This document shows positions 33,919 through 42,655 of a stretch of 64,000 nt of DNA, one piece after another; position 1 is the stretch's first letter; each line of letters starts with the position of its first letter. The stretch is from an uncultured Roseobacter sp. (GTDB taxonomy: Bacteria; Pseudomonadota; Alphaproteobacteria; Rhodobacterales; Rhodobacteraceae): contig NZ_CANLXG010000003.1 in the NCBI RefSeq assembly GCF_947495025.1, positions 496,001-560,000 of the forward strand, written 5' to 3'. A program made the position numbers and the translations under genes. A model generated the notes under the pieces. It was not told where the DNA came from. It saw only the letters and a list, made by a program, of their open reading frames with translations, and did not search any database.

Positions 33919-34128
33919 ATGTCGATGACCGAAACACGTGCCCGCCCCGCAGCCCGCAGGAACAGCAGCATATCTTTTCTGACCCGGTTCAGCCTCTGGC
34001 GGTCAAGACGTGCCCTGGCGCGCCTTGATGCTGAGGGCCTCGCGGACGTGGGACTTTCCGAGCGGCAGGCGCGGCAGGAAGCTGCGCTCACCATCTGGGA
34101 TGTTCCCGACAGCTGGAAATCGCGCTGA
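33919..34128 (+). CDS. DUF1127 domain-containing small protein
   Basis: 69 residues behind a good ribosome binding site (AAAGGAAAG before ATG). The C-terminal part ALARLDAEGLADVGLSERQA matches the DUF1127 (YjiS-like) pattern RALxxLdxrxLaDiGLsrxxa, ending WDVPDSWKSR. DUF1127 proteins are small, Arg-rich, and in some alphaproteobacteria are RNA-binding proteins involved in phosphate or stress response. Divergent from the LysR gene. The frame is open at the N-terminus (MSMTETRARPAARRNSS) with ATG starts at 33919 and 33925. Confidence 0.8.
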   Translation: MSMTETRARPAARRNSSISFLTRFSLWRSRRALARLDAEGLADVGLSERQARQEAALTIWDVPDSWKSR

Positions 34129-34292
34129 AGCGTGGGCAATCTGCGACACGTTTACCGATTATTTACCAAATCGTCGCAAACCGGCGCATTCCTGACCGAA
34201 AAGCCTTGAAATAGACACCTTCGCCACCGATATTTGACCCGAGAGCGCGCAGAGGGTCTGACGCGCCTGTTGGTTTAACTGGAGGTCTTTAA

Positions 34293-35030
34293 ATGGCTGA
34301 CGTGAATACAATCCGGTCTGCGGCCGGATCCCGCGCCGCCCAGATTGATGAGGGACTGCGCGCCCATATGAACAAAGTCTACGCGACAATGTCCGTAGGC
34401 ATGCTGATCACTTTCGCAGTTGCGTGGGCCGTCGGCACGGCGCCTTCGCTGATGGCGGTGTTCCGTGATCCGATCACGCTGCAACCCAACATCCTCGGCT
34501 GGATCGTGATGTTTGCGCCGCTGGGCATGGTCTTTATGTTCGGCGCGATGATCAACCGCTTCTCGGCCGCGGCGGCACAGCTGTTCTTCTACGCCTTCGC
34601 GGGCGTGATGGGCCTGTCGATCTCCTGGATTTTCGTCGCCTTTACGGGCATGTCGATCGCTCAGATCTTCCTGATCACATCGATCGCCTTTGCCGGCCTG
34701 TCCCTGTGGGGCTACACCACCAAGAAAGATATTTCCGGCTGGGGCAGCTTCCTCATCATGGGCGTCATCGGCCTTGTTGTTGCGTCCATCGTCAACATTT
34801 TCCTCGGCTCGACGGCGATCATGTTTGCAATCTCGGCGCTCGGCGTGCTGATCTTTGCCGGACTGACGGCGTATGATACGCAGAACATCAAGAACACGTA
34901 CCTGGCACACGCCCATCACGGCGACCAAGAGTGGCTGCAGAAGTCGGGTATCATGGGCGCACTGAGCCTGTATCTGAACTTCATCAACATGTTCATGATG
35001 CTGCTGCAGCTGTTCGGTAACCGCGAATAA
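34293..35030 (+). CDS. Bax inhibitor-1/YccA family membrane protein
   Basis: 245 residues with seven membrane segments, starting after a cytoplasmic N-terminus (ADVNTIRSAAGSRAAQIDEG). Segments include GMLITFAVAWAVGTAPSL, GWIVMFAPLGMVFMFGAM, and the C-terminal LYLNFINMFMMLLQLFGNRE with the family's YLDFINLF-like motif, here YLNFINMF. The GLTAYDTQ motif (conserved pore Asp in the TMBIM family) is present in ALGVLIFAGLTAYDTQNIK. Related YccA modulates FtsH. The gene has a strong terminator after it, so it is a single unit. Confidence 0.92.
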   Translation: MADVNTIRSAAGSRAAQIDEGLRAHMNKVYATMSVGMLITFAVAWAVGTAPSLMAVFRDPITLQPNILGWIVMFAPLGMVFMFGAMINRFSAAAAQLFFYAFAGVMGLSISWIFVAFTGMSIAQIFLITSIAFAGLSLWGYTTKKDISGWGSFLIMGVIGLVVASIVNIFLGSTAIMFAISALGVLIFAGLTAYDTQNIKNTYLAHAHHGDQEWLQKSGIMGALSLYLNFINMFMMLLQLFGNRE

Positions 35031-35058
35031 GCTGCCAGCTGATGCTGAAAACAGAAGA

Positions 35059-35085
35059 GCCGGGTGCGAAAGCGCCCGGCTTTTT
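35059..35085 (+). terminator. Rho-independent terminator after the Bax-inhibitor gene
   Basis: GCCGGG and CCCGGC arms extended by a G-U wobble and GC pairs around a GAAA tetraloop, followed by five T. The ribosome binding site of the next cupin (GGGAG before 35101) overlaps its tail, so a fraction of read-through would express the cupin. Confidence 0.82.
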
Positions 35086-35100
35086 CTTTGGGAGATCTGC

Positions 35101-35562
35101 ATGACGATCATCAGAAACGGACAGGCGCAACAGGATACCGGCGCAGCGGATGACCCCCTTGGTCAGTATACCGCAGAGTTGCTGAGCGACAGCGGTGGGC
35201 TGTCGCAGTTCGGTGCCTTCATTGAGGAACTGGCACCGGGCGCTTCGTCCTCGTATGACCACTGGCATGCCGTGGAAGATGAAATGGTCTACATCCTGAG
35301 CGGAAACGTCACCCTGCGGGAAAACGATGCCGAACACACCCTTTATCCCGGAGACACCGCCTGCTGGAAAGCCGGCACCCCCGTGGCCCACTGCCTGATC
35401 AACAACACGTCGGGACCCGTGCGGTACCTTGTAATCGGGTCGCGCGCGCAAGAGGACACCGTGACCTATCCGGGGCTCGACCGCATCATGCGCTACGACA
35501 GGAAAACGGATACCCGTCGCTATACCACGCTCGACGGTGTCCCGGCGGACAAACCCTTCTGA
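35101..35562 (+). CDS. Cupin domain-containing protein
   Basis: 153 residues, start after GGGAGATCTGC. One cupin barrel: metal-binding HWHAVEDEMVYILSGNVTLR (two His and Glu) and GDTACWKAGTPVAHCLIN (last His), then YLVIGSRAQEDTV and a C-terminal KTDTRRYTTLDGVPAD. Small single-domain cupin, related to those that bind sugars or acids. No operon partner downstream: a terminator lies after it and rpmG faces it. Substrate unknown. Confidence 0.85.
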   Translation: MTIIRNGQAQQDTGAADDPLGQYTAELLSDSGGLSQFGAFIEELAPGASSSYDHWHAVEDEMVYILSGNVTLRENDAEHTLYPGDTACWKAGTPVAHCLINNTSGPVRYLVIGSRAQEDTVTYPGLDRIMRYDRKTDTRRYTTLDGVPADKPF

Positions 35563-35578
35563 ACCGGTCCGGACACAG

Positions 35579-35608
35579 AAAAGCCGCGTCCGTTTCCGGC
35601 GCGGCTTT
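35579..35608. terminator. Convergent terminator between cupin and rpmG
   Basis: AAAAGCCGCG (35579-35588) pairs with CGCGGCTTT (35600-35608). A-run and T-run allow termination of both converging genes. Confidence 0.75.
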
Positions 35609-35630
35609 CAGTAAAAACTGTCAGGCGATC

Positions 35631-35798
35631 TTACTTGATCTTGCCTTCTTTGTATTCGACGTGCTTGCGCGCGACGGGGTCGTACTTACGTACGACCATT
35701 TTCTCGGTCATGGTACGCGCGTTTTTCTTTGTGACGTAGAAATGGCCTGTCCCCGCCGAGGAGTTCAGACGAATCTTGATCGTGGTTGGCTTGGCCAT
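35631..35798 (-). CDS. rpmG: 50S ribosomal protein L33
   Basis: 55 residues: [53 protein letters not shown]. Standard sequence and length of the Zn-free alphaproteobacterial L33. ATG at 35798 is preceded by GAGACTTAAC and a GCAGGAG further upstream. The promoter must lie in 35799-35930, before the amtB terminator. Ribosome large-subunit component. Confidence 0.98.
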   Translation of the reverse strand: MAKPTTIKIRLNSSAGTGHFYVTKKNARTMTEKMVVRKYDPVARKHVEYKEGKIK

Positions 35799-35930
35799 GT
35801 TAAGTCTCCTGCTGCTGCCCGGCTCCGGTGAGGGGCGGCGTGAAATCCTGAAGCCCGGCTTTTACCCGGATGCCGCCCCGAGTCAACCGCAAAAGCCTGC
35901 CGGAACATGTAATTCCCATGCCTTTGCGAT

Positions 35931-35960
35931 AAAAGGCCGGAGCACTCTGCACCCCGGCCC
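35931..35960 (-). terminator. Terminator after amtB
   Basis: On the minus strand GGCCGG and CCGGCC arms around about 13 bases, followed by TTTTAT. It stands about 25 bases after the amtB stop. Confidence 0.7.
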
Positions 35961-35984
35961 TTTCAGCTCTGGTTTCTGCGTCCG

Positions 35985-37166
35985 TCAGGACGACATATCG
36001 TAAGCCCGCTCGCCGTGCGATGTCAGATCGAGGCCGCTTGTTTCGTCTTCTTCAGAGACCCGCAGAGGCACCACGGCGCGAACCACAAGGATGATCACAA
36101 CCGTTGTCACCAGCGTCCAGGCTCCGACCACTGCCAGCCCCCCCAGCTGCGCTGTCCAGGATGCATGCCCGAAGACCGCCAGCATGATGATGCCGAACAT
36201 TCCGCCCACACCGTGCACTGCAAAAACGTCCAGCGTGTCATCGATATTCAGCACGTTTTTCACCACGCCGCACAGCTCCTGACACATGATGCCTGCAACC
36301 GCGCCGATCAAGAGCGCCTCAACCGGGCCCACCGAACCAGATGCCGGCGTGATGGACGCCAGACCGGCAATCGTACCGGTGACCATGCCCACCAGCGAGG
36401 CTTTGCCATAGCGGATCTTTTCCCAGCCAGCCCAGGTCAGCGATGCCGTAGCGGCCGAAATATGGGTCACCGTCAGCGCCATGGCCGCACCACCGTCGGC
36501 TGCAAGCTGCGAGCCTCCGTTAAAGCCAAACCAGCCCACCCAGAGCATCGCCGCCCCGATCATCACCATTCCCGGATTGTGGGGAGGTACGTTTTTGTTG
36601 CGGCGCGGCCCCAGCATGGCGGCCAGCACAAGTGCTGCAATACCCGCGGTCTGGTGCACCACAATGCCCCCGGCAAAATCATTCACGCCATCGGCGAAGA
36701 GCGACCATTCCGCGCCGGCCAGCAGACCACCGCCCCAGATCCAGTGCGCGACCGGGGCATAACAGATCAGCATCCAAAGGCCCGAAAACATGAGAACGAA
36801 GGCATAGCCGATGCGCTCCACATAGGCGCCGACAATGAGTGCCGGCGTAATGATCGCAAAGGTCATCTGAAAGGCAAAGAAAAGGACCTCCGGAATAGTG
36901 CCCGACAAAGTGTCCGCATCCACCCCGTTGAGGAAAGACTTTCCAAGTCCGCCCCAAAATGCATTCCCGTCACCGAAAGCGATGGAATAGCCCGCGGCCA
37001 GCCACAGGATGCTCATCAGACAGGCAATGGAAAAACACTGCATGAAGACGCTGAGCACATTTCTTGCCCTCACAAGTCCGCCGTAAAACAGCGCAAGGCC
37101 GGGCAACGTCATAAACAGCACCAGTGCTGTCGCCACGATGATCCAGGCGGTATCCGCTCCGTTCAT
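35985..37166 (-). CDS. amtB: Ammonium transporter (Amt/Rh family)
   Basis: 393 residues from ATG 37166, after GGGGAGGATCAGAATC. Eleven predicted membrane helices; the signature region near MTLPGLALFYGGLVRARN is standard at the N-terminus, and the twin-His pair is in GIVVHQTAGIAALV and DVFAVHGVGGMFG. Ends with a charged, cytoplasmic tail (RVSEEDETSGLDLTSHGERA). Ammonium uptake channel under nitrogen control. Unusually no glnK precedes it in this window. A convincing sigma-54 promoter is not visible in the upstream 180 bases. Confidence 0.95.
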   Translation of the reverse strand: MNGADTAWIIVATALVLFMTLPGLALFYGGLVRARNVLSVFMQCFSIACLMSILWLAAGYSIAFGDGNAFWGGLGKSFLNGVDADTLSGTIPEVLFFAFQMTFAIITPALIVGAYVERIGYAFVLMFSGLWMLICYAPVAHWIWGGGLLAGAEWSLFADGVNDFAGGIVVHQTAGIAALVLAAMLGPRRNKNVPPHNPGMVMIGAAMLWVGWFGFNGGSQLAADGGAAMALTVTHISAATASLTWAGWEKIRYGKASLVGMVTGTIAGLASITPASGSVGPVEALLIGAVAGIMCQELCGVVKNVLNIDDTLDVFAVHGVGGMFGIIMLAVFGHASWTAQLGGLAVVGAWTLVTTVVIILVVRAVVPLRVSEEDETSGLDLTSHGERAYDMSS

Positions 37167-37343
37167 GATTCTGATCCTCCCCAATTCAGATTTGCAGAGG
37201 AGGTGAAACAAAGAGGTGCCGAATAAAACAGCAGAATTGGATGATGCTGCCCGAATTGACGCCGTTTATAAAAAAGCCTGTTTTTTGAGCGATATTTTTC
37301 GAACTTGATCAGAAATCAGGCTGAAAATGTTTGATCTGCCTAC

Positions 37344-38051
37344 CTACAATTCGACGCGGACCTCGTGCATCCACAGCTTTGGTGGCCGGGACAGCATAAA
37401 CACAACCACGTCTGCCAGATCATCGGGTTCGGTGAAAATGTGATTGGGAACATCTTCTCCGGCCTTGGCAAACATGCCTGTATTGGTGCCCGACTGATAG
37501 AGACCGGCAATTCGCACACCCGTTTCTGCCTCGTCAGATTTAAGAACATCGGTGAAACCACGCATGCCGTATTTGGTGGCCGTGTAGACCGACTGGCCAG
37601 CCTGAGCGACCACACCGGATTTGGATATGACGTTCAGCACTGCTGCCTCGTCGCGCTTTCGAAGGTCGGGCAGAAGCGCGCGGGTCAGCTGAATGGTCCC
37701 GGTCAGATTGGTTCGGATCGTCTGCTCGACCATGTCTTCCGGGATAGTATCGAGCGGCCCGGTCCTGTGCCAGATGCCCGCGTTGTTCACCAGGATGTCA
37801 GGCGCTCCCAGCCGCGTCGGGAGTGTTGCGGCAACAGAGGCAATGGCGGACGGGTCAGTCATGTCGCACACCAGACCGGCGGCCTTCGGCGCCCCTGCGG
37901 CAAGCGTTTCTGCCTCGACTGTGGCAAGCCGGTCAGCGTTCCGCCCGAGGATCGCCACGCCACAGCCGGCGGCGGCAAGTTTCAGGCAGATGTGGCGGCC
38001 GATTCCGTCGCTGCCGCCGGTTACAACTGCAAGTTTACCCCTGAGATCCAT
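37344..38051 (-). CDS. SDR family NAD(P)-dependent oxidoreductase
   Basis: 235 residues from ATG 38051 (AGGACTTCAGCG before it). Classical SDR: TGGSDGIGRHICLKLAAAG, NNAGIWHR, catalytic Ser in NVISKSGVVA and YTATKYG (YxxxK as Y-T-A-T-K). C-terminal part ends with a short lid (GLYQSGTNTGMFAKAG). Acts on a small hydroxy or keto substrate not specified by sequence. It lies just downstream of rnpB on the same strand. Confidence 0.9.
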   Translation of the reverse strand: MDLRGKLAVVTGGSDGIGRHICLKLAAAGCGVAILGRNADRLATVEAETLAAGAPKAAGLVCDMTDPSAIASVAATLPTRLGAPDILVNNAGIWHRTGPLDTIPEDMVEQTIRTNLTGTIQLTRALLPDLRKRDEAAVLNVISKSGVVAQAGQSVYTATKYGMRGFTDVLKSDEAETGVRIAGLYQSGTNTGMFAKAGEDVPNHIFTEPDDLADVVVFMLSRPPKLWMHEVRVEL

Positions 38052-38074
38052 CGCTGAAGTCCTTTCTGTTTCTG

Positions 38075-38486
38075 ACGCGCGGAAGGCCTGTAAGCCGGAT
38101 TCTGTTCCCCGGAGCGAACCCCGGTTCGATGACCATTCCTCTGACTGCCCGGTTGCCCGGACAGCTACAGCTGCCAACCCGGATCTGCGAGAGCAAAAGC
38201 GGCCCCGTCCGGTCACCCGGACACGCGATCCCTATTTGGCATTGCTCCCGGTGGGGCTTGCCATGCCGCGCCTGTTGCCAGGCACGCGGTGGGCTCTTAC
38301 CCCACCGTTTCACCCTGACCAGATGACGGTTTCGGTTTCCCGACCTGACACCTGGCGGTCTGTTTTCTGTGGCGCTTTCCGTCGGGTTACCCCGCCCGGG
38401 CGTTACCCGGCACCGCTGCTTCTTGGAGTCCGGACTTTCCTCGACACCGGCAAGCCGGCGCCGCGGCCATCCGGCCTTCCGCGCGC
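38075..38486 (-). ncRNA. rnpB: RNase P RNA (type A, alphaproteobacterial)
   Basis: On the minus strand the 5' GGAAGGCC and 3' GGCCTTCC pair to close helix P1, flanked by GCGCG on both ends. Between them are the conserved elements of bacterial type A RNase P RNA: GAGGAAAGTCCGGACTCC (CR-I) near the 5' end, the GGGTAAC/GACGGAAAGCGCCACAGAA segment, GTGAAACGGTGGGGTAAGAG, and the 3' ACAGAATCCGGCTTAC (CR-V). Total about 410 nt. It processes tRNA 5' ends with RnpA protein. Confidence 0.96.
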
Positions 38487-38625
38487 CTGACTGGCTACGC
38501 CTGACCTTTCACGGGGTCAATCAGAAACAGGTTGCTGCGCTGCCGGTAAATTCTGCCAGACCGGAAAAACAAGGCAGTGAAACACCGGCCCGGCCGGCAG
38601 AAGCGGACCTGGCAGACCTCCGCAA

Positions 38626-39288
38626 TCAGTTTTCTGATGCAGGCGCGCAGCCCGATGCACGGGCCATATCTTCCTCATCGAGCGGGCCGAGAGCGCCCTG
38701 TCTGTGACGCAGTCTGAAGGCGGCAAGCAGGTCTGCGTCGCTGCAGGGCGCAGTGTATCCGGCCTGTACCAATGCGCTGCGAAAGGCAGCACTGTCCGGC
38801 GCCTGTGGACCTGCCCGGCGGGTTTCCACTGCCAGACCGTACGCGGCAAGTCGCTGCCAGTCGAACCGTGTACCGGGGTCGTGTTTGCGCCCGGGTGCCA
38901 TGTCTGAATGCCCGATGACATTTTCCGGGGCAATCTGCCAGCGGCCCATGAGCCTTCTGAGCAGTTCCTCCAGCGCCACCATCTGGGGTTCGGGGAAAGG
39001 CTGCGCACCGGTATTGTCGAGCTCAATACCGATCGAACGTGAGTTAATGTCATCCAGACCGCGCCATTCGCCAACGCCGGCATGCCAGGCCCGGTGTTCC
39101 TCGTCAACCAGGCACGTTACCTGTCCCGACCGGTCAATCAGATAATGCGCAGAAACCTCCGCCTCGGGATCACACAGGCGCTCTTCGGCGGCGGCGGCAT
39201 CCTGCATGGCTGTATAGTGGATGACAACAATCGTGGGCCTGAGGCCCTGCCTGCGCTCTCCGAAATTGGGGGACCGGCGATGGCGCAC
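38626..39288 (-). CDS. N-acetylmuramoyl-L-alanine amidase (AmpD/amidase_2 type)
   Basis: 220 residues from a GTG at 39288, eight bases after the stop of the upstream lipoprotein gene; longer frames to 39357 overlap that gene. The amidase_2 fold has Zn ligands in VVIHYTAMQD (His), GHSDMAPGRKHDPG (His and Asp), and the core EVSAHYLIDRSGQVTCLV plus AWHAGVGEW. C-terminal residues after GTRFDWQRLAAYGL extend the enzyme. It cleaves the amide between muramic acid and the peptide in peptidoglycan. No signal peptide is visible, so it may act on recycled muropeptides in the cytoplasm, like AmpD. Confidence 0.88.
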   Translation of the reverse strand: MRHRRSPNFGERRQGLRPTIVVIHYTAMQDAAAAEERLCDPEAEVSAHYLIDRSGQVTCLVDEEHRAWHAGVGEWRGLDDINSRSIGIELDNTGAQPFPEPQMVALEELLRRLMGRWQIAPENVIGHSDMAPGRKHDPGTRFDWQRLAAYGLAVETRRAGPQAPDSAAFRSALVQAGYTAPCSDADLLAAFRLRHRQGALGPLDEEDMARASGCAPASEN

Positions 39289-39295
39289 GGGCGCG

Positions 39296-40063
39296 TCAGC
39301 CCTGAGACGCCTTGCGGAAAGGTGTAGGGTCCCATGCACAGGCGTAGCCATCTCCATCCGGATCGAGGCCCAGCCTGTCGCGAGCGGGCCCGCCCCGTTC
39401 CAGAAAATCGATCTGCGCCAGATCAGGCGACGGGTATTTTGCGCAGTTGCGCTGTGCCCTTGCGGCCCCGTTCAGCCCGGCACGTGAATAGACACGCGCG
39501 CCGACAGGATGGGTGGTCTGCAACGCAAAGGCCACGACATTCGGCTGACTGCTGCCGCTGCGCTCCGGGAGCGCTTCCGGCTCAACCACCTGGTACTGTG
39601 CCCGGTTGCGTTCAATCCGGGCGGCATCACTTTCTATGGTCTGACGACCGGCGACGGCCTCGAAATCGTTTTCGTCCGAAATACCCGGGTTGTTTATGAC
39701 CAGCGGTGCCGGGTTTGACGGGCTCGCCTGGACCGGTGCCACACCGGAGTTCAGTGCGGCACTGTCGGCGGCTGCGGTTCCGCCGGTCTGCGCGAGAATA
39801 CGTGTCGTCTCTGCTGCAGTTGCCTCGGCGGATCCGGGCACGGGGCTGACACCCGTCACAGGTGGCGGCGCGCCGGTGCCACCGATCGGCGCACGCACCG
39901 TTTCAGACACACGTATCTGGCTGCCCTGAAGCGCTGCGTCCCGCGCCTGCTGTTCCTCAAAGGACGTACCGAAACCAACGCCACGGGCGCTGTCAGGGAT
40001 TTGCGGTGCGCAGGCCACAAGGCCCGCCAGCACGATTGGAACAAAGACGAAACGAAAACGCAT
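39296..40063 (-). CDS. Lipoprotein with Excalibur-type C-terminus
   Basis: 255 residues. Lipobox LVAC (Cys18) after a hydrophobic start. A long low-complexity middle rich in Pro, Ala, Thr and Glu (RAPIGGTGAPPPVTGVSPVP, ETTRILAQTGG) links to a C-terminal Excalibur-like Ca-binding module with DPDGDGYACAWDP (about 234-246), preceded by NCAKYPSPDLAQIDFLERGG. Probably an outer-membrane lipoprotein. Immediately upstream of the amidase gene on the same strand, which suggests a joint cell-wall role. Confidence 0.78.
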   Translation of the reverse strand: MRFRFVFVPIVLAGLVACAPQIPDSARGVGFGTSFEEQQARDAALQGSQIRVSETVRAPIGGTGAPPPVTGVSPVPGSAEATAAETTRILAQTGGTAAADSAALNSGVAPVQASPSNPAPLVINNPGISDENDFEAVAGRQTIESDAARIERNRAQYQVVEPEALPERSGSSQPNVVAFALQTTHPVGARVYSRAGLNGAARAQRNCAKYPSPDLAQIDFLERGGPARDRLGLDPDGDGYACAWDPTPFRKASQG

Positions 40064-40098
40064 GAGACAGCCTGCCGGGTTTCTGATTTGCCTTCAGG

Positions 40099-41586
40099 CT
40101 ACCACCATTTTCCGGGCTTTGCCACAAAGCCCGCAGACTGTTCCAGGCGCCAGGCGGCCGACAGCAGTTCGGCTTCGGCCCATGGCTGCCCGATCAGCTG
40201 CAGTCCCAGCGGCAGACCCTGATGATCAACCCCCGTCGGAACGGCAACCCCCGGCAGGCCAGCCAGGTTCACCGTCACTGTAAAGATGTCATTGAGGTAC
40301 ATCGCGACAGGATCGGCATCGGTCATTTCGCCAAGGCCAAAAGCCGAAGACGGTGTCGCCGGTGTCAGGATTGCGTCGATGCCCTGATCGAAAACCTGCT
40401 CGAAATCGCGTTTGATGAGCGTCCGGACACGGCGCGCGCGATTGTAATAGGCATCATAGAAGCCCGCAGAGAGAACATAGGTCCCGATCATCACGCGGCG
40501 CTGCACTTCCGGGCCAAACCCTTCGGCGCGGGTTTTTTCATACATCTCGGTGATGCCGTCGCCCTGTTCCAGCCGCGCACGGTGGCCATAACGCACCCCG
40601 TCATAGCGTGCCAGGTTCGACGACGCCTCCGCCGGGGCGATTACATAGTAAGCCGGCAAAGCGTATTTTGTATGTGGCAGCGAAATATCGACGATCTCGG
40701 CGCCCGCATCTTTCATCATTGCGATGCCCTCCTGCCAGAGAGCCTCGATCTCGTCGGGCATACCGTCCATACGGTATTCCTTCGGGATGCCGATTTTCCT
40801 GCCACGGATGTCACCGGTCAGCGCCGCTTCGAAATCAGGCACCGGCAGGTCGGCGGATGTGCTGTCCTTGGGGTCATGCCCGCACATCGCCTCAAGCATG
40901 ATCGCCGCATCACGGACCGATTTGGTCATCGGACCGGCCTGATCGAGTGAAGAGGCAAAGGCGACAATGCCCCAGCGCGAGCAGCGACCATAGGTCGGCT
41001 TGATGCCGACTGTGCCGGTAAAGGCGGCGGGCTGGCGGATGGAACCGCCGGTATCGGTACCCGTTGCGGCAAGACACAGGTCGGCCGCGACCGCAGCCGC
41101 AGAACCGCCGGACGAACCGCCGGGGGTCAGCGGGGTATCATCGTTTCCGCGCCGCCACGGGTTCACCGCATTTCCATAGACAGAAGTTTCATTCGACGAG
41201 CCCATGGCGAATTCGTCCATGTTGAGCTTGCCCAGCATAACGGCGCCTGCGTCTGCAAGGTTCTGGCTGACAGTGCTTTCATATTCCGGCAGGAAGCCTT
41301 CAAGGATGCGCGAACCGGCCTGGCTTGCCACACCCTTCGTGCAGAAAAGATCCTTTATCCCGATCGGCAACCCGCACATTGCCGGCGCGTCACCGGCTGC
41401 AAGGCGCTGATCTGCAGCCGCCGCGCGCTCCAGCGCCAGCTCGGGCGTCTTGTGCACAAATGCATTGAGGACGTCAGCCTCATCAATCGCTGTCAGGCAG
41501 GCTTCGGTAAGCTCGCGTGACGTGGTCTCGCCCGCACGCAGCGCATCGCGTGCCCCGGCCAGGCCCAGTTCATTCAGCTTTGTCAT
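40099..41586 (-). CDS. gatA: Glutamyl-tRNA(Gln) amidotransferase subunit A
   Basis: 495 residues. Amidase-signature enzyme; Lys78 (PIGIKDLF), cis-Ser158 ([13 protein letters not shown]) and Ser182 (TGGSIRQPA) form the Ser-cisSer-Lys triad. The length and C-terminal [18 protein letters not shown] are typical for GatA. Liberates ammonia from Gln for transamidation of Glu-tRNA(Gln). Its ATG overlaps the gatC stop. GatB is not in this window, as is common in this group. Confidence 0.97.
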   Translation of the reverse strand: MTKLNELGLAGARDALRAGETTSRELTEACLTAIDEADVLNAFVHKTPELALERAAAADQRLAAGDAPAMCGLPIGIKDLFCTKGVASQAGSRILEGFLPEYESTVSQNLADAGAVMLGKLNMDEFAMGSSNETSVYGNAVNPWRRGNDDTPLTPGGSSGGSAAAVAADLCLAATGTDTGGSIRQPAAFTGTVGIKPTYGRCSRWGIVAFASSLDQAGPMTKSVRDAAIMLEAMCGHDPKDSTSADLPVPDFEAALTGDIRGRKIGIPKEYRMDGMPDEIEALWQEGIAMMKDAGAEIVDISLPHTKYALPAYYVIAPAEASSNLARYDGVRYGHRARLEQGDGITEMYEKTRAEGFGPEVQRRVMIGTYVLSAGFYDAYYNRARRVRTLIKRDFEQVFDQGIDAILTPATPSSAFGLGEMTDADPVAMYLNDIFTVTVNLAGLPGVAVPTGVDHQGLPLGLQLIGQPWAEAELLSAAWRLEQSAGFVAKPGKWW

Positions 41587-41873
41587 TATTCAACCACCTT
41601 CGGCACAGCAAAGAAGCCCTCACGCGCATCCGGCGCATTGGAGAGAATTTTTTCCTGCTGATTGCCGTCCTGCACTTCATCCACGCGGCGCTTCAGTCGT
41701 TGCGGCGTCACAGACGTCATCGGCTCGATTCCGTCCACATCCACTTCACCCAGTTGCTCGATAAAGCCCAGAATGGTGTTGAATTCCCCGGCCAGTGCCG
41801 GCAGCGCTTCGGGCTCAACCCGGATGCGGGCCAGTTTGGCCACACGCGCAGCGGTGCTCTCGTCAATCGACAT
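41586..41873 (-). CDS. gatC: Glutamyl-tRNA(Gln) amidotransferase subunit C
   Basis: 95 residues: [40 protein letters not shown], and the C-terminal [12 protein letters not shown]. It has the normal GatC length and starts with ATG at 41873, preceded by AAAGAGGATGACGG. Stop overlaps the gatA start. It clamps GatA and GatB in the transamidosome. Confidence 0.96.
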   Translation of the reverse strand: MSIDESTAARVAKLARIRVEPEALPALAGEFNTILGFIEQLGEVDVDGIEPMTSVTPQRLKRRVDEVQDGNQQEKILSNAPDAREGFFAVPKVVE

Positions 41874-41902
41874 TCCGTCATCCTCTTTGCTCTTGCCGCC
41901 GT

Positions 41903-42559
41903 TTACCGCGCGTCCGCGCTGTTGCCAAGCCTGTGTGCATGGTAAACGGCGATCATCCAGCCCAGCATGAACCCGTTGAGCAGATGCCATGCAAAATGTG
42001 TACCCAACGGGAATGCAGCACAGAGCGGCGCATCGATGGTCCGGAAAGTAAGCGAAACAATCAGAATGACCGCGCCGACAGCCATGCCACGGGCCAGTTT
42101 CGGAGCCCGCCGGTACAGCAGCGCCGCGTAAATCAGGATCAGCAGCGGCACCGGCGCGTAGCCTGCAGATGATCCAAGGCCGGGTATCTGGTCGAACACA
42201 GGTACGGTCAGACCTGCATAGGGAATAAATAGAGCCGTGAGTCCAAATGCCCGCCAGCCCCGCAGTCCCCAGCCATCGCGATTGATCGCAAAAAGATAGA
42301 GCAGAATGAATACGCCGATCGGGATGACGTCGGCCAGCGCCGACCAGACCTGAGCATGCGTGTGGAACAGATAGCTGCCAACGCCGATGGCAAACAGCAC
42401 GACACAGAGCGCCTGCGCCATCATATTTCCGCGCGTCCGGCGTCCCATAACCAGAGCGGCGATGATAAAGGCCAGATTTGTCACCGCATTCACCGGCTCT
42501 GCCCAGTAGCCGGGATCCAGCCGCTCGCAATACGCATCAATCTGACGTGTCAGTTCCAA
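41903..42559 (-). CDS. Ceramidase-domain membrane protein
   Basis: 218 residues, about seven membrane segments. The alkaline-ceramidase pattern is visible: EPVNAVTNLAFIIAALVMG, then GSYLFHTHAQVWSALADVIPI (His and Asp motif) and the C-terminal GTHFAWHLLNGFMLGWMIAV with the metal-site His residues. The family hydrolyses amides within the membrane; in bacteria the lipid target is mostly unknown. Transcribed just upstream of gatC. Confidence 0.85.
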   Translation of the reverse strand: MELTRQIDAYCERLDPGYWAEPVNAVTNLAFIIAALVMGRRTRGNMMAQALCVVLFAIGVGSYLFHTHAQVWSALADVIPIGVFILLYLFAINRDGWGLRGWRAFGLTALFIPYAGLTVPVFDQIPGLGSSAGYAPVPLLILIYAALLYRRAPKLARGMAVGAVILIVSLTFRTIDAPLCAAFPLGTHFAWHLLNGFMLGWMIAVYHAHRLGNSADAR

Positions 42560-42655
42560 ATTTAATCCTTTTGAGCACGGAAATATCCCGATGAAGACTT
42601 TTCTGGGCGGATTTCCCGGTTACTGTGCCACCTAAAGCAACGTCGGAGAGGTTCA

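Noticed and set aside
37185..37200. ATTTGCAGA near the amtB start as a PccR-like site
   Set aside because: A single imperfect half-site lying at the ribosome binding region; no second copy.
36015..37226. Plus-strand frame opposite amtB
   Set aside because: Antisense to a clear ammonium transporter; composition rich in His, Arg and Gln without motifs.
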